From Utricularia gibba (lineage: Eukaryota > Streptophyta > Magnoliopsida > Lamiales > Lentibulariaceae), in contig NEEC01000010.1 of assembly GCA_002189035.1 (NCBI GenBank), positions 3,038,001-3,102,000 on the forward strand: 64,000 nucleotides of DNA. Reading direction: 5' to 3'. Positions within the stretch are counted from its first letter, which is position 1. The number at the start of each line of letters is the position of its first letter. The translations under genes were made by a program, and so were the position numbers. The notes beneath the pieces are model-generated. The model was not told the origin of the DNA, did not search any database, and saw nothing but the letters and a program-made list of their open reading frames with translations. Of this stretch, positions 24,601 to 36,223 are shown in pieces.

Positions 24601-24946
24601 TCAAGCAGTTGGATCATTTTTACAAGTAATCATAGCCTAGAAAGCATGATAAGGTTACCGCAATTTCGTAATAAAAACGAAAGAGCAGGCGAAAAAAAAA
24701 ACGTAAAAACAACACAGCACCAAAACGAGCACGGAACATTTCGAAAAATAATTCCAACCATAAAGCACATTAACAAACACATTATTCAGAATAACAAGAT
24801 CTGCGCATTGAAGAACATACAGTAAGATCGGAGACGTAATCCGTGAGATGAGGAATATCTTGAAGAACATATCCGAACTCTCCATCGACTTCTTTCATGA
24901 AAAAGCTAATCTCCGAGTCCTCGCCGTTCTTGCTCTCCGAGCCCAT
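21621..24946 (-). CDS. PFK: ATP-dependent 6-phosphofructokinase (plant PFK)
   Basis: Phosphorylates fructose-6-phosphate at C1, the committing step of glycolysis. The 13 exons are 24821-24946, 24526-24572, 24407-24446, 24184-24246, 23983-24120, 23609-23767, 23417-23470, 23266-23334, 22810-22939, 22310-22563, 22092-22140, 21869-22023 and 21621-21782. All are in phase and give 481 residues. GGLCPGLN (108-115) and GGDGT (196-200) form the nucleotide site; the Gly at GGDGT, rather than Asp, indicates ATP rather than pyrophosphate. TIDND (226-230) carries the catalytic Asp, and MGRYCGF follows. There is no obvious transit peptide (starts [10 protein letters not shown]), so it is probably cytosolic. 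Intron 1 carries a long A run at 24578-24600 and intron 12 a TAG microsatellite near 21825-21843. It shares a 693-base divergent promoter region with MED17. Confidence 0.95.
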
Positions 24947-25639
24947 TCTTGCTTCGATTCTCTCAGGAAAAAAAAGCTTCCAAACACAGATTGCTCCAAA
25001 ACAATAGTGTTACGGTGATTTCTGCCAACCGGATCGATGATCTTGTACGGTACGCAAAACGGGAAAGCGCAGGAGCCAGATTCAAAGCACGTGATTGATT
25101 CCGTCAGCTAAAACAGGTGGCGCCACTGTATACGCTCGTCTCGGTTTTGATGGCGGTTTGGGAATGCGTTCCAGTTCCACAGTTGTTCTAGTTATAATAA
25201 AATAAAATATTTAATAAGATTAAATTCAACTAAAACTACCCAAATATCCCTAAATTGAATATTGGGCTTTAGAGACGTTGCAAATTGAACCCATCTGTAT
25301 GGGCTGGCATAGCCTCGACGGGCCCAATAACGGCGCCCGTATCACTGCAGACGGCGGTAACCGGATCGTTGCTTGATGCGCGTACCATTCCCGCCGATCT
25401 GCTCCTGTTGAATTTGGGATGTCGGTGGTGACCCAAACCCCTTAAATCCCTGATTCTGTTGCCATTATTCGCTAGCGACAGACAAGGTAAACCTGCAAGG
25501 CTGCAATCTATGGAGTTGTTTTTCAATCAATTTTGCGACGCATTTGCCCGTCTTATTGTGTTGGATTTGGACATGACTGGATCTTGCTTATAAAATTCGC
25601 ATGTTTTCTGGTGTTTCGGTGAAGGCCTGAGGAAGAAGA
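24947..25639. promoter_or_regulatory. Divergent promoter region, PFK / MED17
   Basis: 693 bases separate the two start codons. The middle (25190-25265) is AT-rich. 25270-25640 is probably the MED17 leader. No TATA box is evident for either gene, as is common for housekeeping genes. Confidence 0.55.
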
Positions 25640-28291
25640 ATGGATGGAGATATTAAAATTTCGCTTGACAAGCTGCCGATTAAAAGGCTGGAAGCTCTGG
25701 ATGAGAATGGCTTTGAACGCTTCGCTAGGTTAATCTTTTTCTGCAGACGAACATTATCTTTAATTATGTATCTTTGGTGAGTGATCTTGTGTTCTTGCGT
25801 GCATCTGTTGCAGTGATGTCGATTATGATGAGAAAAAAGCCAGTTTGATAAGGAAAATAGACTTCGCGTGGGCGGTGGAGAGGGAAGACCCCGGTAAGAA
25901 GCAAAAGACAGATGGCGGGAGCTCAAAGGAGGTAACAAGCAGCCAGCATCAGTGGCCGTGGCAAAGCTTAGTGGAGAACCTACGTTTGGCTCACCAAGAG
26001 CTCATGGTCATTATAGACCTCATTAACACGGTAACTCAATTTTGATAGTCTTTAGACGTGTGCTTGTAAACTTTGATGCATCTCGGGCAGAGCCCTATAT
26101 TTCCGATGTCTTCCCTGCAGGTTGAGGCAAATGATGCCGTGTCTGTTGTTGGCATGACTCGGCCAAAGCAGCTGCTGAATGAGCACCTGTCCGATCTTGC
26201 TGTGTCTACTGCGACCAAGTTGCATTGTTTCAAGGCATGTTATTCCATATATTTTTAATTTTATTGTTTTGAGTTATTTCTTTTGGAAAGGATTTTTTTT
26301 CTGGTAAAAGTCATTTGATCTTCATGCATTTTGACGGTTACATATAGTCCTGTTTCATATTCTATTATCTGCAGAGTCTCGGAAAATATTTCAAGCAATC
26401 TGCTAAAGCATTGGAGGAGCAAACTGCACGAGGGGCTAGATTTTATGGTGCCCTTATGAGGTGAAAGTTTCTAGTACCTGAGGAATTCGTTTGTCTTTTT
26501 CTAACATAATTTGAGTGTCGTGATGTGCTGCTATCTTTTGACATACTTTTCTGTTTTCGAGGATAACAGATTGCAGCAAAATTGGAAAATTAAGAGACAT
26601 CGTTTGGTGGCTGCTGCCTCTGGGAATGAAGGCTTCTATATTGATTTATTTGACAATCCTTCACATGATTCAGCTTCTATCTTTCGGCCATCTTCCTTAT
26701 GTAGTGTTCCCATTGAGCATGATGCATCTGGAATGCTCACTATTAGTTTGTCTCGAAGTTCATGCCACTCTCTTCAGTTTGAGTTCTTTGGTTTTGGTTC
26801 TCCTGGTAGTGTAGGAAACCGTGGTAAAAAAAAGATGGTTGTTTTGAGTGAGGGCTCTTCCAAAGAATTTGGGGAGAAGCCCACGAATGATGATGAAAGT
26901 ATCCGGGGAATGCACCTGACGCTACGTCATGTTCATCGTGCAATACATGATGAACAGGTAGATTTTCTTACATCTGATTGCTTGCTTTCTTTTTCATTTT
27001 ATGAACTGCTACATCTAGAATGAATTCGATTGTTGCTAGTTGTATAACACTTTGCTGTTTTTGATGCTCTAGATCTTTGAGTTGGTGAGTCGTGATGCGA
27101 GCAATTCGTCTATGGGATTATATCTTACCGGAATTAGAGAAAAATACTTAAGCCTGAGGGTCGGTGAAGGAGCATCTGTATCTATTTCACTTGTGTCACC
27201 TGCTCAAAATGCCGACACAGTATGTTCACCCGTAGAGAATACTACAGACAATTTCAGTGGGGCAGCTTTCCTGGATGCCAAGGACTCTCCTGAGCATTTA
27301 CTTATTCCGATTCAACACAGTTTTGAAATTTACTTGCGACAGTTATTTCATGAGCAGGCCTTCATGAAGGCAAATACAAAGGAAATGTCTTCACAGAGAA
27401 ATACATTGGTTAGTCGGACAGTTAACGATAGCTCAAGCATCCTCAGTCATTTTTGCAAGGCTGTTGCTCACAGGATCTTCTCAAAGAAAGTTCTCCTTGT
27501 GCTCGAACATCTGGTAACGACAGAATTCATTTGTATGTATACATGCAATATGCCATTGTTAGAATCCTTAATCGTATTGCAAATTATGTCCTTGTAGGTT
27601 CAAAGAACACCCTATGTGAAGCTGCTATCTAATCCCACTTGGCAGTCTCGGACATCAACGTGGACCATTGTGATGAAGCTTCCACAATCAATCCTAAATG
27701 CAGGTAGTCAAATGCAGACATCATCTGTCGCCACCAAAAATGTAAGATCCCAGTTCTGGACAAAAATAGTGGTGATTGATGAATCGATCACCATCGAAGG
27801 AGAAGGCTCTCCCAGTGTCATCAGCCTGTTCAAGGGCAAGTCTGATAGTGTTTGCACCATGGATAGATATGACTGCGACTTGGTAAACCTTCCCACGATC
27901 ATGCTGCTGCAGGTGCGTAGTCTGTTTCCTCCTCTTCCATAGCTTCGAGCTTCTCACTTAACAATGGCTGATGCAGGTTGCCAGTCAAATTATCCAGTGG
28001 CTGCAGGAGGAAGCGCTGATCGTCGGCCTCAAAGCGAGCAGAGACTTCCTGTCCCTCGCACTGGAGCTGGAACAGGGTGAAACTGTTCGGCTTGTGGCCC
28101 ATGTAGACCCGGACGGCATAAAGTCATGCATCTCCTGGTGGCTAACCATCGACAACGGAAACGTCGCCGTCCAGCAGGCTTCCGACATCGACAACGTGGA
28201 ATCCGACAGCCGGAGATTCCTGGGATACTTGCCTCTAGACGTGCTGTACTCTACGTTGTTGGATTTTTTGAACCTAAGCAGCCATAGCTGA
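25640..28291 (+). CDS. MED17: Mediator subunit 17 (head module)
   Basis: A core subunit of the Mediator head, which bridges transcription factors to RNA polymerase II; in Arabidopsis it is also needed for miRNA biogenesis. Eight exons: 25640-25728, 25814-26030, 26121-26234, 26375-26460, 26570-26957, 27073-27513, 27598-27912 and 27977-28291. All joins are in phase and give 654 residues, close to the Arabidopsis protein. The start is MDGDIKISLDKLPIKRLEAL. Plant MED17 blocks include WPWQSLVENLRLAHQELMVI and RGMHLTLRHVHRAIHDEQ. Intron 3 begins with GC (26235-26236) rather than GT. The frame is intact throughout. Confidence 0.94.
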
Positions 28292-28898
28292 AGAAGAAAG
28301 GACGTTGATGAGTATTAGCAATTTTTTAAAAAGATATTATTTTGTTGATGGACAGTACCAGACACGTTCCATGTGGGAGGAGAAGCGGAAATTAGAATCG
28401 TGGGATTTTTCTGTGATGCCCAAATTTCGAGAAATGAAATAGCGACAGCGACTCAGCGGGAAAGAGCCAGTGCCCAATCGCGAGGAGCCCTAGGCAGCCC
28501 GGTGATTGACACGCCATTCGCCAACAGCGTTGCTGGTTTCTGCCTGCCTCCCTTCGCCGCGTTGAAGCGGCCGCCTCTCTGGGCGCCATCGCCGTCATCT
28601 TTTCTCAGTCTGCAAGCGAGAATCTGGTAATCGCTGTGAGTTCTTGTCTTCTTTACGCGAGTGAAATGGCCGTCGTCTGAGAATCCTTCGTAGCTAGCTC
28701 CACCCGCGAGGTATATGTTTTATCGTTGTGGAATATTATGCTAATGCAGTCTCTCTTTAATGCTCTGTTTTGTTCTTCTCTCGCGTATGCCCTGTTTCTC
28801 CCGTTTCTTCTGGTTTCGAAGTGGGTGTCGTACTTTGTACAGCAGCTGTAAACTGTGTTGTTTATAGTATAGGCTGAATATTTCGTGAAGTTTGAGTT
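28292..28898. other. MED17 3' flank and coiled-coil gene leader
   Basis: 28.37-28.9 kb is GC-richer and probably contains the 5' untranslated region, perhaps with a leader intron, of the downstream gene. No other gene is seen. Confidence 0.45.
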
Positions 28899-30030
28899 AT
28901 GGAGGCAAGAACAAGAGGGGCAACTAGAAGTTCACGGAATCATCCAGGGGAAGTCCCAAATTGGATCTTTATTGCAGGCAGTGCCCTGCTGAGTGCTTTG
29001 TCAATTCGCCTGGGTTATAAGCTCAAGCAGGTTTCTGATGCTAAACAAACGGGGAATGGTAATGCGAATTCAAAAGGTGTGCAAATCGATTCATGTGATT
29101 TGTTTTGGGACTACTGTTGGTAGCATTTGAAAGCTGCACACTTTGCAGTTAATGGGAAAGCTCCTGATGAGAAGACGCCAGGGAAATGCAATGTGCACTC
29201 AAATGCCTTCCCCTTCAGACGAAATGAAGATGGTTGCTTCAACTGTTGCCATGGTATGGCTTCTTCAATGCATAACTTGTGTCTTTCTTCTTGTTGCTAT
29301 TGCCTTATACCTGTCATCCACATTAACAAGGATGCAGAAATGTAACAGAAGTAGCAGAAATGGCTCTTCCCCTTGTGACTGTTCCAACTTGTGAGTTCAA
29401 CAGAGAGACTGGTGTCATGTTTTCCGCTTCTCCAGACATCCTGGAGCTGCCCCAGAAACCCTTCAACCAGTCAAACTGCTCAGATTCTGTCTCGGAATCA
29501 GGTTCTGATATTTTCACCAAGCGGGAGGTCATACAAAAGCTGAGACAGCAGTTGAAGCGACGAGATGATATGATACTAGAGATGCAGGATCAAATTGCGC
29601 AACTTCAAAACATTCTCAGCACAGAGCTTGCAAACTGTTCCCATCTTCAGTCTCTGGTGGACGCTGCCAATAGAGACTTAGTGAACTCTGAAAGTGAAGT
29701 TCAGAAGCTACGAAAGGTAATTGCGGATCACTGCCTTGGTCATACAAACCCCGGTGGCAGCCCCCCATGGTTCCTCCCTGGGCTGTGGAGGAGATCAATG
29801 GTCATCATGCCAATGGTTACACCGATTCAGAGAACGATTTTGGCTCATCGGAGAGAGTTAGAGAAGGGGAAAAGATTGAGATGCTGAAGAGGGAAGTTCG
29901 AGAACTGAAGGATTTGATTGAAGGAAAAGACTACTTGCTACAAAGCTACAAGGAGCAGAAGTCGGAGCTCTCAATGAAGATCAAAGAGTTGCAGCACAGA
30001 TTGGATTCTCAACTTCCCAACATTTTGTAG
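28899..30030 (+). CDS. Plant membrane-anchored coiled-coil protein, function unknown, one frame break
   Basis: Exons are 28899-29076, 29149-29253 and 29331-30030. Near the N-terminus is one hydrophobic segment (WIFIAGSALLSALSIRLGY), followed by a Cys-rich patch (CFNCCHG). Two heptad-rich coiled coils follow: FTKREVIQKLRQQLKRRDDM onward, and EKIEMLKREVRELKDLIEGK to the end at QLPNIL. The layout suggests a membrane-tethered scaffold; I do not recognise a biochemical function. After HTNPGGSPP the frame is lost at the six-C run 29761-29766. One further C restores SPPMVPPWAVEEINGHHANG and the last coiled coil. Reading the interval as a 44-base intron is unlikely because that is shorter than plant introns. 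Confidence 0.75.
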
Positions 30031-30410
30031 GTACAATCTGCTCCTTGTGCATTCTTGCTCGGCGTTGCTTCTACTCTTGGTTGGTGGGTTTGTCGGTTTG
30101 ATGGCCAAATTTCACACATCAAAATGAGTTTTATCTCTTTATTTACCTGCAAAAAGGCCCAAACAAAACACGTTTTCGTAAGCATGGAACCTGGATGAAG
30201 AGGTGCAACTGCCGACCTCGGACACGTCGCCGGAGACGGCGGCCTACCGGTCTATCCATCAATAACGTGTAAATATAGCAAGGCGAACGCGAAATCTGAT
30301 TCCGTTGTTGCAGCGTGGTCCTTGACTCGACATTTTGAGCCCCTTTTAAGCTGCACCTCATCGTCATCGCTGAATCGAAGTTCCGCTTACGGGTATTCTC
30401 TTCACTCGGA

Positions 30411-31169
30411 ATGAAGCAACTTTTCGAAAATCGGCAGAAATCTTTCCTGATAGCTTCCCCTGTTGAGAATGGGAAGATTGCGCGATCGAAGCAGTGTACC
30501 GAAGGTCGATTCCCTCCCCTCTTCGCGTGTGTTTTGGGCAGTTATCGTTGGTTAGATTACCATCTGATTGCAGTTGGTTGATTTTTCCCCCCAGAAAGTG
30601 TGCGCGCCGGTGCTCAAGCAGCTGCTATCGCGTTCGTAGCCAGCGGCATACCCACTGTAAGTGAATCGAAACCTGGTGCTGATCATCAATGCCCGGTTGA
30701 GTTCTCCCTGATCCTGTTTGATTCAATTGATAGAATTTGATCTGCATGGCATAGCCATATACGGAATCGAATCAATCCCTCATTCTATCTTGATCTCCAT
30801 CTTTCCTGGAGTACTTTTTTTTTTTTTGCGTTATCTTCCCTAAGAAAAGTATCTCTTCTTGATAACCTGGATTGAACGATGAGTGAAAAGAGATTGAATC
30901 ATGAGGCAATGAGTAAAGCTCACTAAATTCTCAGGTGGTAGTAACAAGAAAAGTCCCCTGGGCGAAGGCAAATCTCAACTATACAGCACAGGCTCTCATT
31001 GTATCAGCTGGTATGTGCATTCTGATCGGCATTGTGTCATGGAAATCACATTTGTTTTCTCATTTTTCTTGCAATCCAATGTGCAGCATCGATAGCAGCC
31101 TACTTCATTACTGCGGACAAAACCATAATGGCTTGTGCAAAGAAGAATGCGCAGTACAGGTCAGGCTGA
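30411..31169 (+). CDS. Early nodulin 93 (ENOD93) family protein
   Basis: Four exons (30411-30504, 30595-30656, 30935-31010, 31087-31169) join in phase to give 104 residues. The family pattern is clear: FLIASPVENGKIARSKQCTE, VRAGAQAAAIAFVASGIPT, then VPWAKANLNYTAQALIVSA and AYFITADKT. Two Ala-rich hydrophobic segments suggest a small membrane protein. ENOD93 members were found in nodules and in nitrogen-responsive tissues, and some have been reported in mitochondria. The role here is unknown. The stop just after NAQYRSG gives the usual length. Confidence 0.9.
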
Positions 31170-31205
31170 CAAGCACTTGTTTTGGCGATGGAACCTTCTC
31201 ATTGA

Positions 31206-31835
31206 TCATCTGTTCCCATGGGGACAGGGGATTCTAGTTTTGTGTAAGCCTTTTCTTCTTACCTGAAAAGAACTTACCAGAGCTTCCTTTATCGTATTCC
31301 CATTTGCATATTTGAGCTTGTCTCGTATCTGCGCTCGAAAACAATAACTCAGACGAGTATTCAAGGGCTGTACCATGAAAACATTAGAAGAATAGCATAT
31401 GAATCCTCCATCGCCCCATGGTGTGGGTACCTGAGCCTGCTTCAATGGAAGATGGGAAATGCCAAGATGAAATGAAGATTCTTGATCTAAATTATCCTAC
31501 AACATTGCAGTGTGATCAACATCGAACCCATCTGATATACCTTGGCGTTGCCACCCACGTACTGATCTTTGGGAGGCGCCATGCGCTGCCTTGGTGGTCG
31601 AAATACTTGCACCTGAGGGGGTGGAGGGAATCCAGCCGGCGGAACACCAGGTATAAACTGCGGTAGAGGCGGCATCTGGTGGCTGAAATGGTCTTAAAGA
31701 CTTGAACTCCGATAACCAGTGCCATCTCCAGCGGCGGTCTCCTCGCTCCTCCTGAAGACCTTCAGAACCACTTTGCGAAGCTCCTGACAGTTGCCTAGAA
31801 CGAGGTTTATATGACGATCGAACGCTGACGGCCAT
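31206..31835 (-). CDS. Uncertain proline-rich protein, frame apparently broken
   Basis: Three pieces on the minus strand look coding. MAVSVRSSYKPRSRQLSGAS starts at 31835. A proline-rich segment (MPPLPQFIPGVPPAGFPPPP, then RPPRQRMAPPKDQYVGGNAK) ends at a GT donor at 31541. An exon from 31430 begins VPTPWGDGGFICYSSN and can run to a GT donor at 31278 or a stop at 31206. The last two join in phase. The first two do not: after about residue 32 the plausible frame shifts by one, and a TAA then separates it from the proline-rich part. I do not recognise the family. It could be a real gene with consensus errors or a decaying one. Confidence 0.4.
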
Positions 31836-32149
31836 CTTGAATCATCACCCTAATTCGACTCAACATCGTTGCAGAATCCAAAGAATGGGAAATCCGCAGT
31901 CTAGGGCTTTACAAAACCAGAGGAAATGGGGAATTCAGAAGAACAGGATTAGGGTTTTGTGAAATAATAAATACTATAAAACGCCGATGCAAATTTTACT
32001 GCCAGTTAATAAAGTTTTCTGTTCAGTTAGCTACTGTTTTTGTGTAAACTGGAAACCGCTCTTCTCCGAGTATTTACAGAGTAAAATCCCGGCGGAAGGC
32101 AAGTATCGGAGAAGTGGACTCGGCGACGTGAAGCTGCTTACGTCTTTCA
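31836..32149. promoter_or_regulatory. Short divergent promoter region upstream of NUP85
   Basis: 314 bases separate the start of NUP85 from the start of the minus-strand proline-rich frame. A telobox (TTAGGGTTT) lies at 31949-31957, a motif common in promoters of housekeeping and dividing-cell genes. Confidence 0.5.
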
Positions 32150-35100
32150 ATGGAAACGGAGAATCCAAGGGTTTTTCCTCTGTCGAAGGCTTGGGCCGGC
32201 CATTCACCTGGGCGCGTATCTATAGCTTGGGGGCGCGGGAACACTCTGAGAGTGTCATTTTTGGAATCGGAGGAGTCTTCTTCGAATCAGATTTCGGGCG
32301 GGAAAGTAGTGGAAGTGAAGTTCAACAACGTGGACGGAGGAGTTTCTGATGACCATTGGTGCAGAATTGCACTAGGCTCTGTTGATCCATTTGCTCTTCT
32401 TCAGAGTCGGAAGGCATTCAAAAATACTCAGTATGAGAGCGATTGGTAATGTTTGTTACCATGTTCTATGCTGCGTTAGTTCATCAATCTATTTCTTGCA
32501 GTCGCTAGGTGTGGCGTTGCGTTCTATGGAGCTTTTATTCTATAGATGACATTCATATTCCTTCTGGGTTCTGGAACAAAAAGTCGTCTTCTTTGGTCAT
32601 ATGGCTTCCAATAAGACTAGAAAGTGGTTGTGTAACAAGATATTCTGTGACGAGCTCTGCTCTATTTAGATGAAAAGTCGTGTGCATTCACTTCACAATG
32701 CAAAGATGAGCGTAATAATGAGAGCAGGTGACAAAATGACAGTTTTTTCCATGCTCAGCAGGTGGGAACATGTGATGGAGTACAGCCGGGAAATAAGATC
32801 TCTTCTTGATAATTCGAATGTGGTTGTTACTCCAGCCATTGAAGACCCAAAGCTGATTTTAAAAGTAGATTGTTTTTTTTTTTGTTTTTTATTTTTAAAT
32901 CTTCTCTGGTTAATTGGTTGCAGCCCTAATCCTATGATTACGCTAAAACAGAAAGTTGATGACCCAACCCCTTTGAAAGCTGGTTTGGAGCTTTTGGAAA
33001 CTTTTTATGCTGACAAGCAGTCGGAAACATGGATCCCAGAGTGCCTTGCCGATTGGTTATCTGTATGGACTTATATACCTCACATGCCAACTTTCCTCTG
33101 CTCATGCTCTTTTGTCTATCCACTGTCGTATGTTCTTCTTCCTAACAGGATTTTGATTGTCTCTTCTCTGGAAGTATGCCAACTGTCCATAAAAAGCTCA
33201 TGGATTTTCAGACAGCGCTTGTTTCCATGAAGGTTTTCAGTTTGATATTACATATCTTATTAAAGTTACCTTTCGTAGTCAAATTTGGAAAAATGCATCA
33301 AGGTTTCCAACTATTTCAATGTATCTGTTGATAATCATGTTGTTTGGGTTTCAACATTGTACATGAAATAGATCGTATCAGTTGTTTTTGAGTAAATATT
33401 CACCTCCAAAATTAGGTGTAATGTTGAACTTCCTTATTCAGTTTCTAATTTGCAGTTGAGAACATTAAGCTTTTAACATTTTTCACAGGCTGTTGAGAAT
33501 GACCCTATGTACTGGGAGGTTATGTCATCAGCATTAGCAGTTGGGTGGCTTGACATTGTCGTAAGTCTGAATTTAACTGTTGGTTGACTGGAATTTTCAA
33601 GTATCTTAAGGCCATTCTTATGCTCTCTATGTTGATTGCAGGTAAAACTGTTGCGTGTACATGGATCTTATCTTTATGATCAACTAGGTAGTCGTGAGGT
33701 AGTTCACTTAGTTTTGGTTTGAAATTCTTATTTTCAAATAGGTGTACGAAGCAAGTTTTATGCAGTTGATGTATTTCATTGCTTTGGTGTCAAAACATTT
33801 TTTAGAATCTCTAGTTTTTCGCACTTTTTCTGATTAATGCTCCTTCCCTTAGCACTGGTTTTTTTCTCCATGCATTTAAACAGAAGGAAAATGGACTGGT
33901 CGAAGTGGTGGCTCTTCTTATATCACAGATGCCACGGTTGCGTCCTGAACTACCCGCAGGAAGATTAGGAGAATGCTACAAAACGAAACCCGAGTTTATG
34001 AGGGTATAGACATCTTGTAACATTTCAAATTCACTGCTGTAGATTTTTATATGTGATGCATTTAGGCATGGGAGAAGTGGCGAGCACAGATTACTAAACT
34101 GGACTGCAGTGCGTTCTGGCTTCAATGTGACCACCTGAAAACCAGAATGGGACTTAAAAATATGCTCCAAATCTTGTTAGGGAATACAGGCATTCTTTCC
34201 AACTCGACATGTCACTGGATAGAGCTTTTTGTCTCCCACCTTTTGTACATAAGGCCTTTCACCATGGTTCGTGTTATTTTCCAATTCAACTTATTTGCAT
34301 TTTCTGATCACACAGACACCAAAAATGATAGTCAGCTTAAATATGTTTCATTTTGAATCGTGTGCATTATAAGGGTCCCTTCTCTACTACAGGGTTTAGA
34401 CAGCATGTATAGTTTAGCTCGAAAGTGTGTACAGCTGAAACCAGTATCGGGGCCCCATAATTTGATGGACCTGCTTACTGGAATCCTTGAAGATAACACA
34501 ATGGTTGTCCTTGCTGGATGTGTGCGATCATTGGGCCCTTGGTGAGAAACCTCTCTTTCATGTCTTAAAACTTGGAAGTTTTCTTATTGAAAGTATTCTG
34601 ATATTTATAGCATTAGTGGCCTGGTAGTAACAATGCAATTCATAGCTTGCATTTTGTAATCTAATCAGTTCGATGACGTTTCCTAGAGCTTGATTCGAAA
34701 TAATAAGTGTTTTTTTTTCTCCCGTAAAAGGATGACTGTCCACGGTGTAGAACTGCTGACAGCCGGCAATTATGAAGCAGATGCCATTTTGCACGAGGAA
34801 AGAGCAGCCATTGGGGGAATCTGTCTTGAGGAGCTTCACCGTCTCATTTACGCCCAAGTTCTTGCATCTCATCCCCGGACATGGACTGTAAGTTGCAAGG
34901 GGAAATGCTCTTGGATTTTTTTCTTTTTTTAAAAAAATTCGTGTGTTTTTTCTTCAGGTTGCTCCTACATATTTGGCTGTATGCAAGAAGCAAGGACTTG
35001 GCTTGTTGGAGAATCTGTTGTACCAACTGCCTGTCCATGATCAGAAAATTTTGAAAAAGGCAACCATCTTGTGTTTTCATTTCTATTGTTTTAGCATAAC

Positions 35101-36223
35101 TTCATGTCTGCTTCCATCAGTTTGCGTTCACATGTTATAGTTCGAGCTTCGATGCTTATGACTATGGTGTTTGTCTAATCCTTCTACTTTCTCGTTAGCA
35201 GAGCATAGAAATCTGTGGTGCATATGCACTTGATCATGTTGGTCACAACTTGATGAAGGTACTGCAAAAATGCAGGATCTTCTTCATTTCGTATGCTTTC
35301 CAAAAAATTGCTAACCAACTCTACAGGCTTGCTAACTTTGTTTCTTTTCAATCCCCCGCAGATTGCAGGTGTTCACTATTGGAAACATGGCCAGAAAGGC
35401 TTAGCACTGCACTGGCTTCAGCAAGCTCAAGATAAACCTCGCTTAAACTGGATTGCCAAGCAGTTGTTTGACTCCGTTGGAAAGTCGCTTTCCGATGAAA
35501 GTTTCAAGGTAACAATCTCTTAATGTATAAAAAAACAACCTCCATCCATATACTCATTGAATGTATCCTTTTCCAATTTTGCAGCAATGGGAGGGGATGA
35601 TTGACTTGCTAGGAAGTGAATCAGAAACTGCAGGAGGTCTCCAGTTTCTAAAAAAGTAAGATCACATTAAGAAAAAAAAAACCCATATCCAAATTCCTCG
35701 TCCTGAATCTGTTCTAGTTTTCCTGATCACTACATCCCCAGGTATCGAGAATTTCGACGGTCCCTTCAGGAAGCCCAGTACGGAGCTACCATCGATGTGG
35801 CTAAAAGAGCTGCGGACGCCCTGATATCTGTACATATTCCTTCCATGATCACCTAACAATTGCAGTAGCTCCTTGCTTGATTTCCTCTCCTTGTGCAGCT
35901 GATGAAGAACCCTTCAACCCCTTCTCGATGCTGGCTGCCCCTGTTGTACGACTCGGTAAGCTGCTGCTTGTATCTCCCTCAAGTGTGATTCTGGGTGTGA
36001 TTGGATCTCGTGTTTTTCTCTGGAGCAGTTGAAGATACTGAACTGGGGGGAGCGGCCCCTGTTGAACGTCTCTGATACGAACCTTTTGCTGAACAAATTG
36101 CAAGAGCTCTCCTCGGCCAGACTGCTGCCGGGCTTCAGCCCACCGGAGCTCCCTCCGGAGGCCTTGAAGTCCATCCGACTAGCTCTTGCGACTAACTTAG
36201 GGCGCGCCTTTCTGGAGGAGTGA
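32150..36223 (+). CDS. NUP85: Nucleoporin NUP85 (Nup107-160/Y complex)
   Basis: A scaffold subunit of the nuclear pore Y complex. I read 17 exons, all in phase: 32150-32445, 32762-32864, 32952-33062, 33149-33232, 33489-33560, 33642-33698, 33884-34003, 34066-34266, 34393-34541, 34731-34887, 34958-35059, 35202-35258, 35362-35508, 35585-35655, 35742-35829, 35899-35955 and 36029-36223. Together they encode 688 residues, near the Arabidopsis length. Recognised blocks are WWEHVMEYSREIRSLL, ETFYADKQSETWIPECLADW, YWEVMSSALAVGWLDIVVKL, VHYWKHGQKG, QLFDSVGKSLSDES and the tail RLALATNLGRAFLEE. The protein is alpha-solenoid. Intron 11 appears to start with GC (35060-35061). Confidence 0.94.

Noticed and set aside
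29717-29760. A 44-base GT-AG intron in the coiled-coil gene
   Set aside because: Shorter than functional plant introns, and its translation (VIADHCLGHTNPGG) looks like protein; a missing C is more lik­ely.
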